This document shows, piece by piece, positions 1 through 7,495 of a stretch of DNA of 64,000 nt. The notes under the pieces are model-generated. The model did not search any database, was not told the origin of the DNA, and was given only the letters and a program-made list of their open reading frames with translations. The DNA is taken from assembly GCF_022749195.1 (NCBI RefSeq), contig NZ_CP094226.1, forward strand, positions 1,328,001 through 1,392,000, written 5' to 3'. The DNA is from Streptococcus oralis. Its GTDB lineage: Bacteria > Bacillota > Bacilli > Lactobacillales > Streptococcaceae. A program made the position numbers and the translations under genes. Position 1 is the first letter of the stretch. Each line of letters opens with the position of its first letter.

Positions 1-35
1 GTTACTAGATACAGTCTAAGTGCTTCTCTATTCAT
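1..35 (-). CDS. thiE: Thiamine-phosphate synthase ThiE, N-terminal fragment at window edge
   Basis: Only the first codons lie in the window. They read [11 protein letters not shown], which fits the start of ThiE, the enzyme that joins hydroxymethylpyrimidine diphosphate and thiazole phosphate to give thiamine phosphate. The ATG overlaps the last codons of thiM by 8 bases, so the two are translationally coupled as the distal genes of the TPP-riboswitch operon. The identification rests mainly on operon position and the LYLV start; the rest is outside the window. Confidence 0.75.
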   Translation of the reverse strand, partial: MNREALRLYLV

Positions 36-831
36 AAACATCTCCTTTGATGGCTTCTAGCCAATTTTCATCTCTTTTTAGGAGAGAGAGTTGGTTGAGA
101 ACTTGGTAACGAAAATCTTCCAATCCCATTCCTTGAACAAGTATTCTCTCAGCAGCGATATTGAGATAAGAAACTGCTAGGCAAGAAGCTTCAAATGCAG
201 TCTTTCCTTGGCTGAGAAAAACGGATGTCAAGGCTCCAACTAAGTCTCCTGTCCCTGTTATCCAGTCTAATTCTGCACAGCCATTTCCCAATATTGCAAC
301 CTGATTCTCCGAAACAATGAGGTCCTTGGGTCCAGTGACTAAAAATGACATACCAGGATAAAGCTGACACCAGTCTTTCAAGACTTGGAGCAAATCCTCA
401 GTTTCTTGATCTTTAGCACTAGCATCGACCCCAACTCCGTGGTGCTTTAAACCAACAAGACTCCGTATTTCCGACATATTTCCTTTAAGGACTGTGGGCT
501 TGTATTCTAAAAGTTCTCTGACTAGATTCTTACGAATGGATGATGCTGCTAGGCCAACCGCATCTACTACCATTGGTAGAGAAGCTTGATTTGCATAAGA
601 AGCTGCCATACGGATTGCTTTTTCCTTCTCAGCTGACAAATGCCCCAGATTGATAAAGAGAGCTTGGCTTTGTTTGGTAAAATCAAGAACCTCACGGGGA
701 TCATCTGCCATGACAGGTTTAGATCCCAGAGCCAAAATGCCATTGGCCAGCATCTCACAGGAAATCTCATTGGTGATGCAGTGAATTAAGGAGCTGGAGG
801 TTAGAGGAAAGGGATTTGTAAATTCCTGCAT
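28..831 (-). CDS. thiM: Hydroxyethylthiazole kinase ThiM
   Basis: A 267-residue cytoplasmic kinase of the ribokinase-like fold that phosphorylates the thiazole alcohol in thiamine salvage. The family signature [12 protein letters not shown] (anion hole and catalytic Asp) lies near residues 190-201, and [11 protein letters not shown] is the usual mid-domain motif. Length is normal for ThiM. Its start codon overlaps the thiW stop region (831) and its end overlaps thiE, so it is part of a tightly packed salvage operon. Recognition is by motif and operon context. Confidence 0.93.
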   Translation of the reverse strand: MQEFTNPFPLTSSSLIHCITNEISCEMLANGILALGSKPVMADDPREVLDFTKQSQALFINLGHLSAEKEKAIRMAASYANQASLPMVVDAVGLAASSIRKNLVRELLEYKPTVLKGNMSEIRSLVGLKHHGVGVDASAKDQETEDLLQVLKDWCQLYPGMSFLVTGPKDLIVSENQVAILGNGCAELDWITGTGDLVGALTSVFLSQGKTAFEASCLAVSYLNIAAERILVQGMGLEDFRYQVLNQLSLLKRDENWLEAIKGDVYE

Positions 832-1355
832 CAGTCTATCCTTTCTCCAAAGAAATATACCTGCACTTTTTTAAAGAATTCCTGCTTGATTAAAAATCGA
901 AAGGCAAGAAAAGCTATGGCTGTACCGATCAAGGTCGCTCCGAAAAATCTCGGAGTATAGATAAACCAACTAAGCTTCGCCGCAGATCCTGTAAAGAGAA
1001 CCATGACAGGATAGGAAACAATGGAACCGATTATGCCCGTTCCCAAGATTTCTCCTAGGGCAGAATAGTGAAATTTTCGACCGTACTTATAAAAGAGACC
1101 TGCTAGAAGGGCTCCAAAAGTAGCTCCTGTGAGGGCCAAGGGCGGAATGCCTTGAGTAGACATACGGATAAAGGCTGTAACAGTAGCCATGACCAAGGCA
1201 TAAATAGGCCCCATCAATATTCCTGCAAGAATGTTGACTACACTGGACATTGGTGCCATTCCTTCAATTCGAAAAATGGGTGTAAGAACTACGTCAAGGG
1301 CAATCATCATGGATAAAATGGTTAATTTGTGAACTTGAAGTTGGTGGTTTCTCAT
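831..1355 (-). CDS. thiW: ThiW, predicted thiazole ECF-transporter S component
   Basis: A 174-residue membrane protein with about five hydrophobic segments. The region [28 protein letters not shown] and the following [18 protein letters not shown] are characteristic of the ThiW family. In this family the protein is the substrate-binding subunit that imports the thiazole moiety, using a shared energising module. It sits directly before thiM, whose product phosphorylates thiazole, which supports the assignment. Substrate specificity is inferred from family and neighbours, not shown by the sequence. Confidence 0.88.
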   Translation of the reverse strand: MRNHQLQVHKLTILSMMIALDVVLTPIFRIEGMAPMSSVVNILAGILMGPIYALVMATVTAFIRMSTQGIPPLALTGATFGALLAGLFYKYGRKFHYSALGEILGTGIIGSIVSYPVMVLFTGSAAKLSWFIYTPRFFGATLIGTAIAFLAFRFLIKQEFFKKVQVYFFGERID

Positions 1356-1358
1356 TTT

Positions 1359-2051
1359 CTATTTCTTCTCTTTTTCTAAGGACTGCAAATCACTCGTCCA
1401 TGTTTGGTTTTGGTAAGCCATCTCCCAAAACTTGGCTTCCATGTGGACACTGATGTGGAAGGCATCTAACATTTTTTTCTTGTCCGTCTCATTGCTTTCT
1501 CGATAAAGTTGATTGACCAGCGCTTCTTCCTCTTTAATCTGCTGTTCTAACTCATCGGTGGTATAGGTTTCAATCCACTGTTGATAAAGAGGATTCGGTG
1601 ATGGTTTGCGATTAAGCGCCTTGCCCAAATCATGGTATAACCAAGGACATGGGAGCAAACTAGCAAAAGCAATGCACAAGTTTGGTTCTGAAAATTGCCG
1701 ATAAATATGAGAAATGTAATGATAACAGGTTGGAGCGATTGGTTGCTCCTCCATTTCCTGGTCGCTGATTCCTAATTCCTTGAAAAATTGTTGGCGGATA
1801 AACAACTCACCCTCCACTAGACTCTGAGCATTTTGTTTCAAGAGTCTTTTCATCTCCTCGTTTGAAGTCTTATCAGCCAAGAGGTGATAGGCTTCTGAAA
1901 AAGACTTCAGATAGTAGGCATCCTGAATCAGGTAATAGCGGAAAATAGAAGGTTCTAAATTTCCCTCTTGTAACTGTAAAACAAAGGGATGGTTAAAGGA
2001 AGCCTGCCAAGCTTCCCTGGATAATTCCATCGCAATATCTGTAAATTCCAT
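1359..2051 (-). CDS. tenA: TenA family protein (Cys-type), thiamine/pyrimidine salvage
   Basis: A TenA/thiaminase II homologue of about 230 residues, which hydrolyses aminopyrimidine breakdown products of thiamine to hydroxymethylpyrimidine. Counting from the upstream ATG at 2054, Asp45 (LIQDAYY) and Cys136 (LLPCPWLY) match the catalytic Asp and Cys of the B. subtilis enzyme, so it belongs to the TenA_C branch. Two adjacent ATGs exist. The AAAGGAG site lies 2 bases from the first and 5 from the second, so the second (2051) is the more likely start. It lies inside the riboswitch operon between the transporter genes and thiW. Confidence 0.9.
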   Translation of the reverse strand: MEFTDIAMELSREAWQASFNHPFVLQLQEGNLEPSIFRYYLIQDAYYLKSFSEAYHLLADKTSNEEMKRLLKQNAQSLVEGELFIRQQFFKELGISDQEMEEQPIAPTCYHYISHIYRQFSEPNLCIAFASLLPCPWLYHDLGKALNRKPSPNPLYQQWIETYTTDELEQQIKEEEALVNQLYRESNETDKKKMLDAFHISVHMEAKFWEMAYQNQTWTSDLQSLEKEKK

Positions 2052-2061
2052 CATAACTCCT

Positions 2062-2712
2062 TTATAGAAATAAACTGCTTTGAAGCAATAAAAAGAACAG
2101 CAGGTAGATTAATTTTGTTTTTTTAGAAATATAAAAATTCCGATAGCGATTCTCCAACTGCGCATGTTCGTCATATCCATGTGCAGACAAAGCTCTCAGG
2201 TAAAGATGGCGCCACCTAAAAACCGTCATCAGAACCTTGCTGTAAATCAAGGGCGACCAAACATGCAATTTTTGACCACGCAATAAGCAAGCTTCCTTGA
2301 GGGACTTGATTTCTTGTTGAATGAGGGGAAAGGCATTGAATACCACAATTAAGGCATATGCCCAAGAACGCGAGAACCCCTTTTGAGCCAAGTACAATAA
2401 AAGCTCTTTTAAGGAAATACTAGAAACAAAGACAAGACCAATACAAACCGTCACAAAAGCCCTCGTCCCAAGTATCACTGCCTGCGAAGCATCCCCATGT
2501 AACTGTACTGCCCAGTAGTTGGCAAAAGATGGTAAGATAGCGAGTACGAGCATCCAAGCCAACATCTTAAATCGACGGTGGTAGAGCATGAAGAGAATGC
2601 AAAATGCGACTACTGAAAGATTAAGAGCAATCGAAGGAAGGAAAGATGTTTCCAAGGATAAAATCAGCAAGAAAAGACTAATAATCGGTGTCTGAGTTGC
2701 TACTTTGATCAT
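2062..2712 (-). CDS. ECF transporter transmembrane (T) component, YkoC/CbiQ family
   Basis: A 216-residue membrane protein with several hydrophobic spans in the N-terminal 120 residues, then a cytoplasmic segment carrying the coupling-type motifs LREAxxxRG (here LKEACLLRGQKL, near 140) and ALSAHGYDEHA near 175. These Ala-Arg-Gly-like motifs contact the ATPase in ECF transporters. It lies between the ATPase gene and tenA with 1-10 base gaps. It is the T subunit of a thiamine or thiamine-precursor importer of the YkoEDC type. Confidence 0.85.
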   Translation of the reverse strand: MIKVATQTPIISLFLLILSLETSFLPSIALNLSVVAFCILFMLYHRRFKMLAWMLVLAILPSFANYWAVQLHGDASQAVILGTRAFVTVCIGLVFVSSISLKELLLYLAQKGFSRSWAYALIVVFNAFPLIQQEIKSLKEACLLRGQKLHVWSPLIYSKVLMTVFRWRHLYLRALSAHGYDEHAQLENRYRNFYISKKTKLIYLLFFLLLQSSLFL

Positions 2713-2713
2713 A

Positions 2714-4099
2714 CTACCTCACCTCCCCTTGAGTATTCCTACTCAGAAAACTGAGAGGTTTGCTGATGGTCACTTCTTGAAGGTGGCTGAGACCTTCATT
2801 AGTCATCTCAATCCAATAATCGACCACAGAAATCAAGGGATCTAAACGATGGCTAATGATCAAAAAACTTCTTCCTTGATTGCTCTCCTCCAGAATCCAC
2901 TGGCAAAAATAATGACAAGCTCTATCATCCAAACCAGCAAATGGTTCATCTAGCAAAATCACAGAAGCCTTGCTGGTTAAGATGGTCAATAGCTGAAGAA
3001 TCTTTTGCTGACCACCACTTAATTGATAGGGACTCTTATCGAGTGCCTGCTCCAGATCAAAATATCGTAATGCTTGGAGAATCCGCTGATTTCTTTCAGA
3101 GTCTGAGCTATCTAATTGCAGTTCCTCTCTCAGACTGACTCGGATAAACTGCTTCTCAGCTTCCTGAACAACACCCGTCAAGTCACGATACAGGCTCTTT
3201 TTCTTTTTCAGGACTTTCTCCTTCCAAGTAATGCGCCCTTTATACTTTTGAAATTGAAGAATGGAGCGAAAGAGGGTTGATTTCCCGACACCATTGTCAC
3301 CTAGGATACAGGAAATTCCTTGGTAAAACGTGAAATTAGCAATCGAAAAGAGGGGACGATTACCCAGCTCACAAGTCACACGATCCATATGGAATAGTTC
3401 TAGCCTAGAGGTAACTTCCTTTGAAGCAACCTGTGTCATCTCAGAGGTAGGGATTTGAAACACTTCCCTCAGTTGCCCGTCTCTTAGCTCCACCATATGG
3501 TCAATGTAGGCTCCATAGTCTGATAAATCATGGTCACACAGGATGACTGTCTTCCCATTAGAGGCCAATTCCTTTAGAATCTCTAGGATCTCTATCCTAC
3601 TTTTGCGGTCAATAGAAGCAAAGAGCTCATCCAAGAGATAGACCCTAGGATTCATGGCAAATAGAACAGCCAGCGCAGCCTTTTGCTTTTCCCCACCTGA
3701 TAAGTGATGGATGGGACGGTGCAAGATTGCCTCGCAGCGACATTGCTGGACCACCTCGGCTATTTTAGAATCAATCTCCTGAACGGGATGGCCGATATTC
3801 TCCAAAGTAAAAATCAGCTCCTCAAACAAGTTCTCCATGGTAAATTGATGATTGGGATTTTGAAAGAGAATGCCAACCGTCTGGACACGTTCGACGATTG
3901 AAAGCTGACTGACCTGGTTTCCATCTATCAGGACTTGACCACTATAGGGTAAGGAAGTGACCTGGGCAATGATTTGAAAAAGGCTGGATTTTCCTGAACC
4001 ACTGCTCCCAACTAACAAGGTAAAAGCTTGCGCATGAAAAGTAAAATCAATCGGTTCCGAAAAGATTGGTGACTGAATCCCCCGTAGTTCCAGCCCCAT
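2714..4099 (-). CDS. ECF transporter ATPase with two fused ABC domains (YkoD-like)
   Basis: A 461-residue protein with two ABC ATPase cassettes in one chain. The first has Walker A GSSGSGKS near 32-39, signature LSGGEKQ near 133 and Walker B VYLLDELFA. The second has Walker A GDNGVGKST near 268, signature LSGGQQK near 361 and VILLDEPFAGLDD. Two-domain ATPases of this sort drive YkoEDC-type thiamine-precursor importers. It is separated by one base from the T component (2712/2714) and abuts the S component at 4099/4100. Confidence 0.9.
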   Translation of the reverse strand: MGLELRGIQSPIFSEPIDFTFHAQAFTLLVGSSGSGKSSLFQIIAQVTSLPYSGQVLIDGNQVSQLSIVERVQTVGILFQNPNHQFTMENLFEELIFTLENIGHPVQEIDSKIAEVVQQCRCEAILHRPIHHLSGGEKQKAALAVLFAMNPRVYLLDELFASIDRKSRIEILEILKELASNGKTVILCDHDLSDYGAYIDHMVELRDGQLREVFQIPTSEMTQVASKEVTSRLELFHMDRVTCELGNRPLFSIANFTFYQGISCILGDNGVGKSTLFRSILQFQKYKGRITWKEKVLKKKKSLYRDLTGVVQEAEKQFIRVSLREELQLDSSDSERNQRILQALRYFDLEQALDKSPYQLSGGQQKILQLLTILTSKASVILLDEPFAGLDDRACHYFCQWILEESNQGRSFLIISHRLDPLISVVDYWIEMTNEGLSHLQEVTISKPLSFLSRNTQGEVR

Positions 4100-4660
4100 C
4101 TATGCCTTGCCTCCAGCTGCAAACTGATGGTAGAGTTTGACAATGGCACGAACCAAGATGGTACAGAAGAAAAAGACGGAAATAAAACGCACCACCAGCA
4201 AGGAAAGTACAAAAGGAAGGGAGAAGGCATAGTAACCTAATTTAATGTATTCATAGACAAAGCTAACAAGCGTAATCCCAATACTATTGGCAGTTAGAGA
4301 GAGCCAACTTTCATAGCGATTCTTGGTTACGAGAAAACCAAATTCACTTCCCAAGCCTTGAACCAAGCCAGACAATAGGGCGCCTAGGCCGAATTGGCTA
4401 CCATAAAGAACTTCAGCAAGCGCAGCGAGCACTTCTCCAATCGTCGCACTTCCGACTCTTGGAACAAAGATGGCCGCAATGGGCGCAGCCATACACCAGA
4501 GACCAAAGAGGATTTCATTGGCAAAGGCCTGTAAACCAAGAGGGGCCAAGATTAGGGTGAGAATATCAAACAGATAGCCCGAACCCACAAAAACGCCACC
4601 AAAAAAGATAGACAAGAAAGCAAGTAAGATAACATCTTTTAACTGCCATTTTTTCAACAT
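4100..4660 (-). CDS. YkoE-like ECF transporter S component (thiamine or HMP uptake)
   Basis: First gene of the riboswitch operon, a membrane protein of 186 residues with about five hydrophobic segments. It contains PRVGSATIGEVLAALAEVLYGSQFG, a conserved YkoE-type core. YkoE proteins are the substrate-binding components of thiamine or hydroxymethylpyrimidine transporters. The longest frame starts 11 codons earlier, but an AAAAAAGGAG site sits directly before the ATG at 4660, which is therefore preferred. TPP control and the downstream tenA/thiM genes support the substrate class; the exact ligand is not determined. Confidence 0.88.
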   Translation of the reverse strand: MLKKWQLKDVILLAFLSIFFGGVFVGSGYLFDILTLILAPLGLQAFANEILFGLWCMAAPIAAIFVPRVGSATIGEVLAALAEVLYGSQFGLGALLSGLVQGLGSEFGFLVTKNRYESWLSLTANSIGITLVSFVYEYIKLGYYAFSLPFVLSLLVVRFISVFFFCTILVRAIVKLYHQFAAGGKA

Positions 4661-4741
4661 AAAAAACTCCTTTTTTAAAGAAAAGTGGGGCATTCAAGGA
4701 GAGCTACCAAAAGGCTTGCCGTCTATCCTCTTTTGATAAAC

Positions 4742-4775
4742 AAAAAAACTCCAATTACAAACGAGAATTAGAGTT
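4742..4775 (-). terminator. TPP-riboswitch terminator, copy 1
   Basis: On the minus strand this is a hairpin (AACTCTAATT pairing with AATTGGAGTT, one mismatch) followed by a run of seven T. It lies between the TPP aptamer and the YkoE-like gene, so it is the expression platform: with TPP bound, transcription should end here. An identical copy lies 1099 bases away. Confidence 0.85.
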
Positions 4776-4826
4776 TACCTTACAAGATTAGACAGTTCTT
4801 TTCGACATACGAAAAAAACCTTTTCA

Positions 4827-4896
4827 CATTTCCCTTCGCCAGTATTAACTGTATCAGGTTCAATGGGTATCATCTCAGCCTAAAGCACCCCAAATG
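4827..4896 (-). promoter_or_regulatory. TPP riboswitch aptamer, copy 1
   Basis: The minus strand carries the THI-element core: GGGGTGC, then CTGAGATGATACCC, TGAACCTGAT and GGCGAAGGGAA. The closing P1 stem is CATTT/AAATG. This matches the conserved TPP-binding aptamer. It precedes the operon for thiamine-precursor uptake and salvage running to thiE and should switch it off when thiamine pyrophosphate is plentiful. Confidence 0.97.
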
Positions 4897-4920
4897 TCTT
4901 TATTATTTTATTACTGGACC

Positions 4921-4949
4921 AGTATAACAGAATTTGAAAGCCCTAGCAA
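4921..4949 (-). promoter_or_regulatory. Promoter of the thiamine salvage operon
   Basis: On the minus strand TTGCTA (-35, 4944-4949) and TATACT (-10, 4921-4926) are separated by 17 bases, just upstream of the TPP aptamer. The promoter lies inside the duplicated 247-base block, so an identical one precedes the second riboswitch. Confidence 0.75.
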
Positions 4950-5025
4950 GATATTTGACTGGAAAATATATTTATATAGTTTTTCTGTTCATTCTTTTAA
5001 TCTACATAAAAGTATTGAATCTGTC

Positions 5026-5694
5026 CTATAATTCATAACCAATATCAAAAAAGGCTAATTCTAAAGCGACTGCTTGATTCCAGCGTTCCTGAAGTTCTGT
5101 CAAATCTTCTCTATCTTTCCCGACACGATTGAGTTCGTCAACCAGAAATTGAACCCACTCTGTAAAGAAAGGACCTCTGTGGAGATTGATCCATTCTACA
5201 TGAATACAGGCTTCAGGTAGAGCCAAATCTTTAGAACCCCAGTCTAAATAGAGACCCTCTGCAATGACCAGCATGACCAAAAGATGAGCATAGTCTGATG
5301 AAGCCACAGCAGAATACATTAGCTCCTGAAAGGCTTTTGTTACAGGGTGCAAGGGCACTTCTAGATAGTCATTCTCTGCTACTTTTAACTCTTTGAAAGC
5401 CTTTTGAAAATAACCATCTTCATCTGCTTCAAGAAAGCCTAGTTGCTTGGCAAAACGAAGTTTGGATTCAAGCTGGTCTGCGTGAGCTACACAGGCACCC
5501 AGCATGGATAAGAAGGCATCAAAGAAATGATAATCTTGAATCAGGTAGTCTTTTAAGACCTTATTCTCAATTGTCCCCGCAAAAAGTTCCTTAACAAAAC
5601 GATGATTGATTGCAGCCTGCCAATCCTTCTGACTGCTTTTTAATAATTCTCCAACAGTCAAACCTGGCTGAAATGCATAGTCTTGTGTTTCCAT
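5026..5694 (-). CDS. TenA family protein, Glu-type (TenA_E-like)
   Basis: A second TenA homologue, 222 residues, monocistronic behind its own TPP riboswitch. The fold signatures are present (LIQDYHFFDAF near 51-61 with Asp54; EWINLHRGPFF near 168), but the position of the catalytic Cys is occupied by Glu146 (VIAEGLYLDWG). That places it in the Cys-less TenA_E branch, reported in other organisms to act on aminopyrimidine salvage intermediates. It likely complements the Cys-type paralogue at 1359-2051. The start is the ATG at 5694. Confidence 0.88.
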   Translation of the reverse strand: METQDYAFQPGLTVGELLKSSQKDWQAAINHRFVKELFAGTIENKVLKDYLIQDYHFFDAFLSMLGACVAHADQLESKLRFAKQLGFLEADEDGYFQKAFKELKVAENDYLEVPLHPVTKAFQELMYSAVASSDYAHLLVMLVIAEGLYLDWGSKDLALPEACIHVEWINLHRGPFFTEWVQFLVDELNRVGKDREDLTELQERWNQAVALELAFFDIGYEL

Positions 5695-5840
5695 ATTTAT
5701 TTTTCCTTTCTTTACTCCTTAGTAATCAATAAAATATCAAGAGATACCAAGCAAAATCGTTATTCCACTTGATACTTTTAAAGAACATCGAGGGCATTTG
5801 CAGAGAGCTACCTAAACAAGCCTATCCAGTTTGTATAAAC

Positions 5841-5874
5841 AAAAAAACTCCAATTACAAACGAGAATTAGAGTT
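5841..5874 (-). terminator. TPP-riboswitch terminator, copy 2
   Basis: Identical to the hairpin at 4742-4775. It stands between the second aptamer and tenA2 (start 5694). About 140 bases of leader follow it before the gene, in which I see nothing else except the degraded extension of the repeat. Confidence 0.85.
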
Positions 5875-5925
5875 TACCTTACAAGATTAGACAGTTCTTT
5901 TCGACATACGAAAAAAACCTTTTCA

Positions 5926-5995
5926 CATTTCCCTTCGCCAGTATTAACTGTATCAGGTTCAATGGGTATCATCTCAGCCTAAAGCACCCCAAATG
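5926..5995 (-). promoter_or_regulatory. TPP riboswitch aptamer, copy 2
   Basis: Same aptamer sequence as copy 1, here controlling the Cys-less tenA at 5026-5694. All THI-box elements are intact, so it should be functional. Confidence 0.97.
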
Positions 5996-6019
5996 TCTTT
6001 ATTATTTTATTACTGGACC

Positions 6020-6048
6020 AGTATAACAGAATTTGAAAGCCCTAGCAA
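6020..6048 (-). promoter_or_regulatory. Promoter of tenA2
   Basis: TTGCTA at 6043-6048 and TATACT at 6020-6025, 17-base spacer, minus strand. It is identical to the first promoter because it lies within the duplicated block. Confidence 0.75.
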
Positions 6049-6110
6049 GATATTTGACTGAAAAATATATTTATATAGTTTCTAATAACGATTTAATCTT
6101 TCTATACACG

Positions 6111-6140
6111 AAGAAAAACCTCCACATAAGGTGGAGGCCT
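6111..6140 (-). terminator. Terminator of lctO
   Basis: Minus strand: CCTCCAC/GTGGAGG hairpin with a four-base loop, followed by TTTTTCTT. It lies ten bases past the lctO stop codon. Confidence 0.85.
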
Positions 6141-6149
6141 TCTACTTTA

Positions 6150-7286
6150 TCAATACAATTTCAAATCACGAGGATCGACTGGGAAGGTTGGATTGTATGG
6201 GTTATGACGGAGTTTGAAGTGTTTGACATCCTCAATAGTCTGAGTTCCAGATAACTGCATGACTGTCTTCAATTCTGCATTCAAGTGCTCAAAGACTTGA
6301 CGCACACCAACACTACCACCGAGAGCCAAACCATAGATCACAGGGCGACCAATAGCTACCAAGTCTGCTCCTGAAGCCAAGGCTTTAAAGACGTGTTGAC
6401 CGCGACGAACACCAGAGTCAAAGACAATTGGCACACGTTTATCAACTGCTTCTGCTACTTCTTGAAGTGAGTCAAAGGCAGCTGGTCCACCGTCGATTTG
6501 GCGGCCACCGTGGTTGGTTACCCAGATACCAGAAGCACCTGCGGCAAGAGAGCGTTCAACGTCCTCACGGCATTGTGGTCCCTTGACATACACAGGAAGT
6601 CCTGAGTATTCAGCGATAAATTCGACATCACGTGGAGACAAGCGTTGTTTAGCTGATTTGTAAACAAAGTCCATTGATTTTCCAGCACCTTCTGGCAGGT
6701 ATTCCTCAACAATCGGCATGCCAACTGGGAAGACAAAACCATTGCGCTTATCAACCTCACGATTCCCTCCTACAGTTGCATCTGCCGTCAAGACAATCGC
6801 TTTGTAGCCTTCAGCCTTAACACGGTCCATGATATGGCGGTTAATGCCGTCATCCTTACTAAAGTAAAATTGGAACCAATGAGGTGTTCCTTGAAGAGCT
6901 TCCGTAATTTCTGGAAGGTCAACAGTAGAGTAGGAACTAGTTGTATAGAGAGAACCAAATTCATGCACACCACGCGCAGTAGCCACTTCACCTTGTTCAT
7001 TTGCTAATTTATGAGCCGCAACAGGCGCCATAATAATTGGTGAAGATAATTTTTCACCTGCAAATTCAATCTCTGTACTTGGATTTTCAACATCACAAAG
7101 CGTATGAGGAACGATGAGTTTGTGGTTAAAGGCACGGATGTTCTCACGTAATGTGAAAGTATCCTCTGCTCCACTAGCGATATAACCAAAGGCAGCTTTA
7201 GGAATTACTTGTTGCGCCATTGGCTCCAAATCATAAGTGTTAATAAAATCTACAGGTCCTTCTGCATTGCTTGTTTTATATGACAT
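6150..7286 (-). CDS. lctO: L-lactate oxidase
   Basis: A 378-residue FMN enzyme of the alpha-hydroxyacid oxidase family, which converts lactate and oxygen to pyruvate and hydrogen peroxide. Family features are PIIMAPVAAHKL near 65, VLTADATVGGNRE near 172 and the active-site block VTNHGGRQIDGGPA near 257 with the catalytic His; the FMN phosphate region is DLVAIGRPVIYGLA. Length is normal. An AAGGAGG site lies 8 bases before the ATG. The gene is monocistronic with its own terminator, and the leader carries a cre site. In streptococci this enzyme works with pyruvate oxidase in aerobic peroxide production. Confidence 0.95.
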   Translation of the reverse strand: MSYKTSNAEGPVDFINTYDLEPMAQQVIPKAAFGYIASGAEDTFTLRENIRAFNHKLIVPHTLCDVENPSTEIEFAGEKLSSPIIMAPVAAHKLANEQGEVATARGVHEFGSLYTTSSYSTVDLPEITEALQGTPHWFQFYFSKDDGINRHIMDRVKAEGYKAIVLTADATVGGNREVDKRNGFVFPVGMPIVEEYLPEGAGKSMDFVYKSAKQRLSPRDVEFIAEYSGLPVYVKGPQCREDVERSLAAGASGIWVTNHGGRQIDGGPAAFDSLQEVAEAVDKRVPIVFDSGVRRGQHVFKALASGADLVAIGRPVIYGLALGGSVGVRQVFEHLNAELKTVMQLSGTQTIEDVKHFKLRHNPYNPTFPVDPRDLKLY

Positions 7287-7303
7287 AAAGCGTCCTCCTT
7301 ATT

Positions 7304-7319
7304 AAGTAAGCGTTTACTT
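7304..7319. promoter_or_regulatory. CcpA cre site in the lctO leader
   Basis: The near-palindrome AAGTAAACGCTTACTT (minus strand) fits the catabolite-responsive element consensus (TGWAARCGYTWNCW) with one deviation. It lies between the lctO promoter (-10 at 7335-7340) and its ribosome site. Bound CcpA there would block elongation, so glucose repression of lctO is likely. Confidence 0.7.
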
Positions 7320-7334
7320 TGTCTTACATAAACT

Positions 7335-7363
7335 ATCTTACCTCTTTTTCAGAATCCTTTCAA
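7335..7363 (-). promoter_or_regulatory. Promoter of lctO
   Basis: Minus strand TTGAAA (7358-7363) and TAAGAT (7335-7340) with a 17-base spacer, followed by the cre site and the lctO ribosome-binding site. Confidence 0.6.
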
Positions 7364-7454
7364 AAATTTTGTCTGGAAATTTCAAATCACCGACATGATA
7401 AATTTTTTCTATCATTGTGATAAAAAATTCATATTATCCAAACATGCCCTTTAG

Positions 7455-7463
7455 TGCTACAAT
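7455..7463 (+). promoter_or_regulatory. Extended -10 of the amino-acid ABC operon
   Basis: TGCTACAAT, an extended -10 (TGnTACAAT), lies about 33 bases before the first gene of the importer operon. A weak TTATCC -35 stands 18 bases upstream. This promoter diverges from that of lctO. Confidence 0.5.
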
Positions 7464-7495
7464 AGCTATATTATTCCTAGATGGGAGGTTCTATT

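Larger units (their letters stand above)
4736..4982. repeat. 247-bp direct repeat, copy 1 (promoter + TPP riboswitch + terminator)
   Basis: This segment is repeated at 5835-6081 with a constant offset of 1099 bases. By eye there is a single difference (4962 G versus 6061 A). Each copy contains a complete promoter, aptamer and terminator. Weaker similarity extends another 45 bases or so on the gene-proximal side (GAGAGCTACC). The two copies flank tenA2. The gene-free stretch 4694-5025 consists essentially of this block. Confidence 0.97.
5835..6081. repeat. 247-bp direct repeat, copy 2 (promoter + TPP riboswitch + terminator)
   Basis: Second copy of the block described at 4736-4982. Apart from 6061 (A for G) every base agrees. 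Together with the lctO terminator it fills the otherwise gene-free stretch 5695-6149. Confidence 0.97.

Noticed and set aside
4100-4693. Longer start for the YkoE-like gene at 4693
   Set aside because: The ribosome site AAAAAAGGAG lies between the two ATGs and suits only the one at 4660.
7343-7377. CodY box near the divergent lctO/ABC promoters
   Set aside because: Best alignment TTTTGTCTGGAAATT has four mismatches to the consensus.
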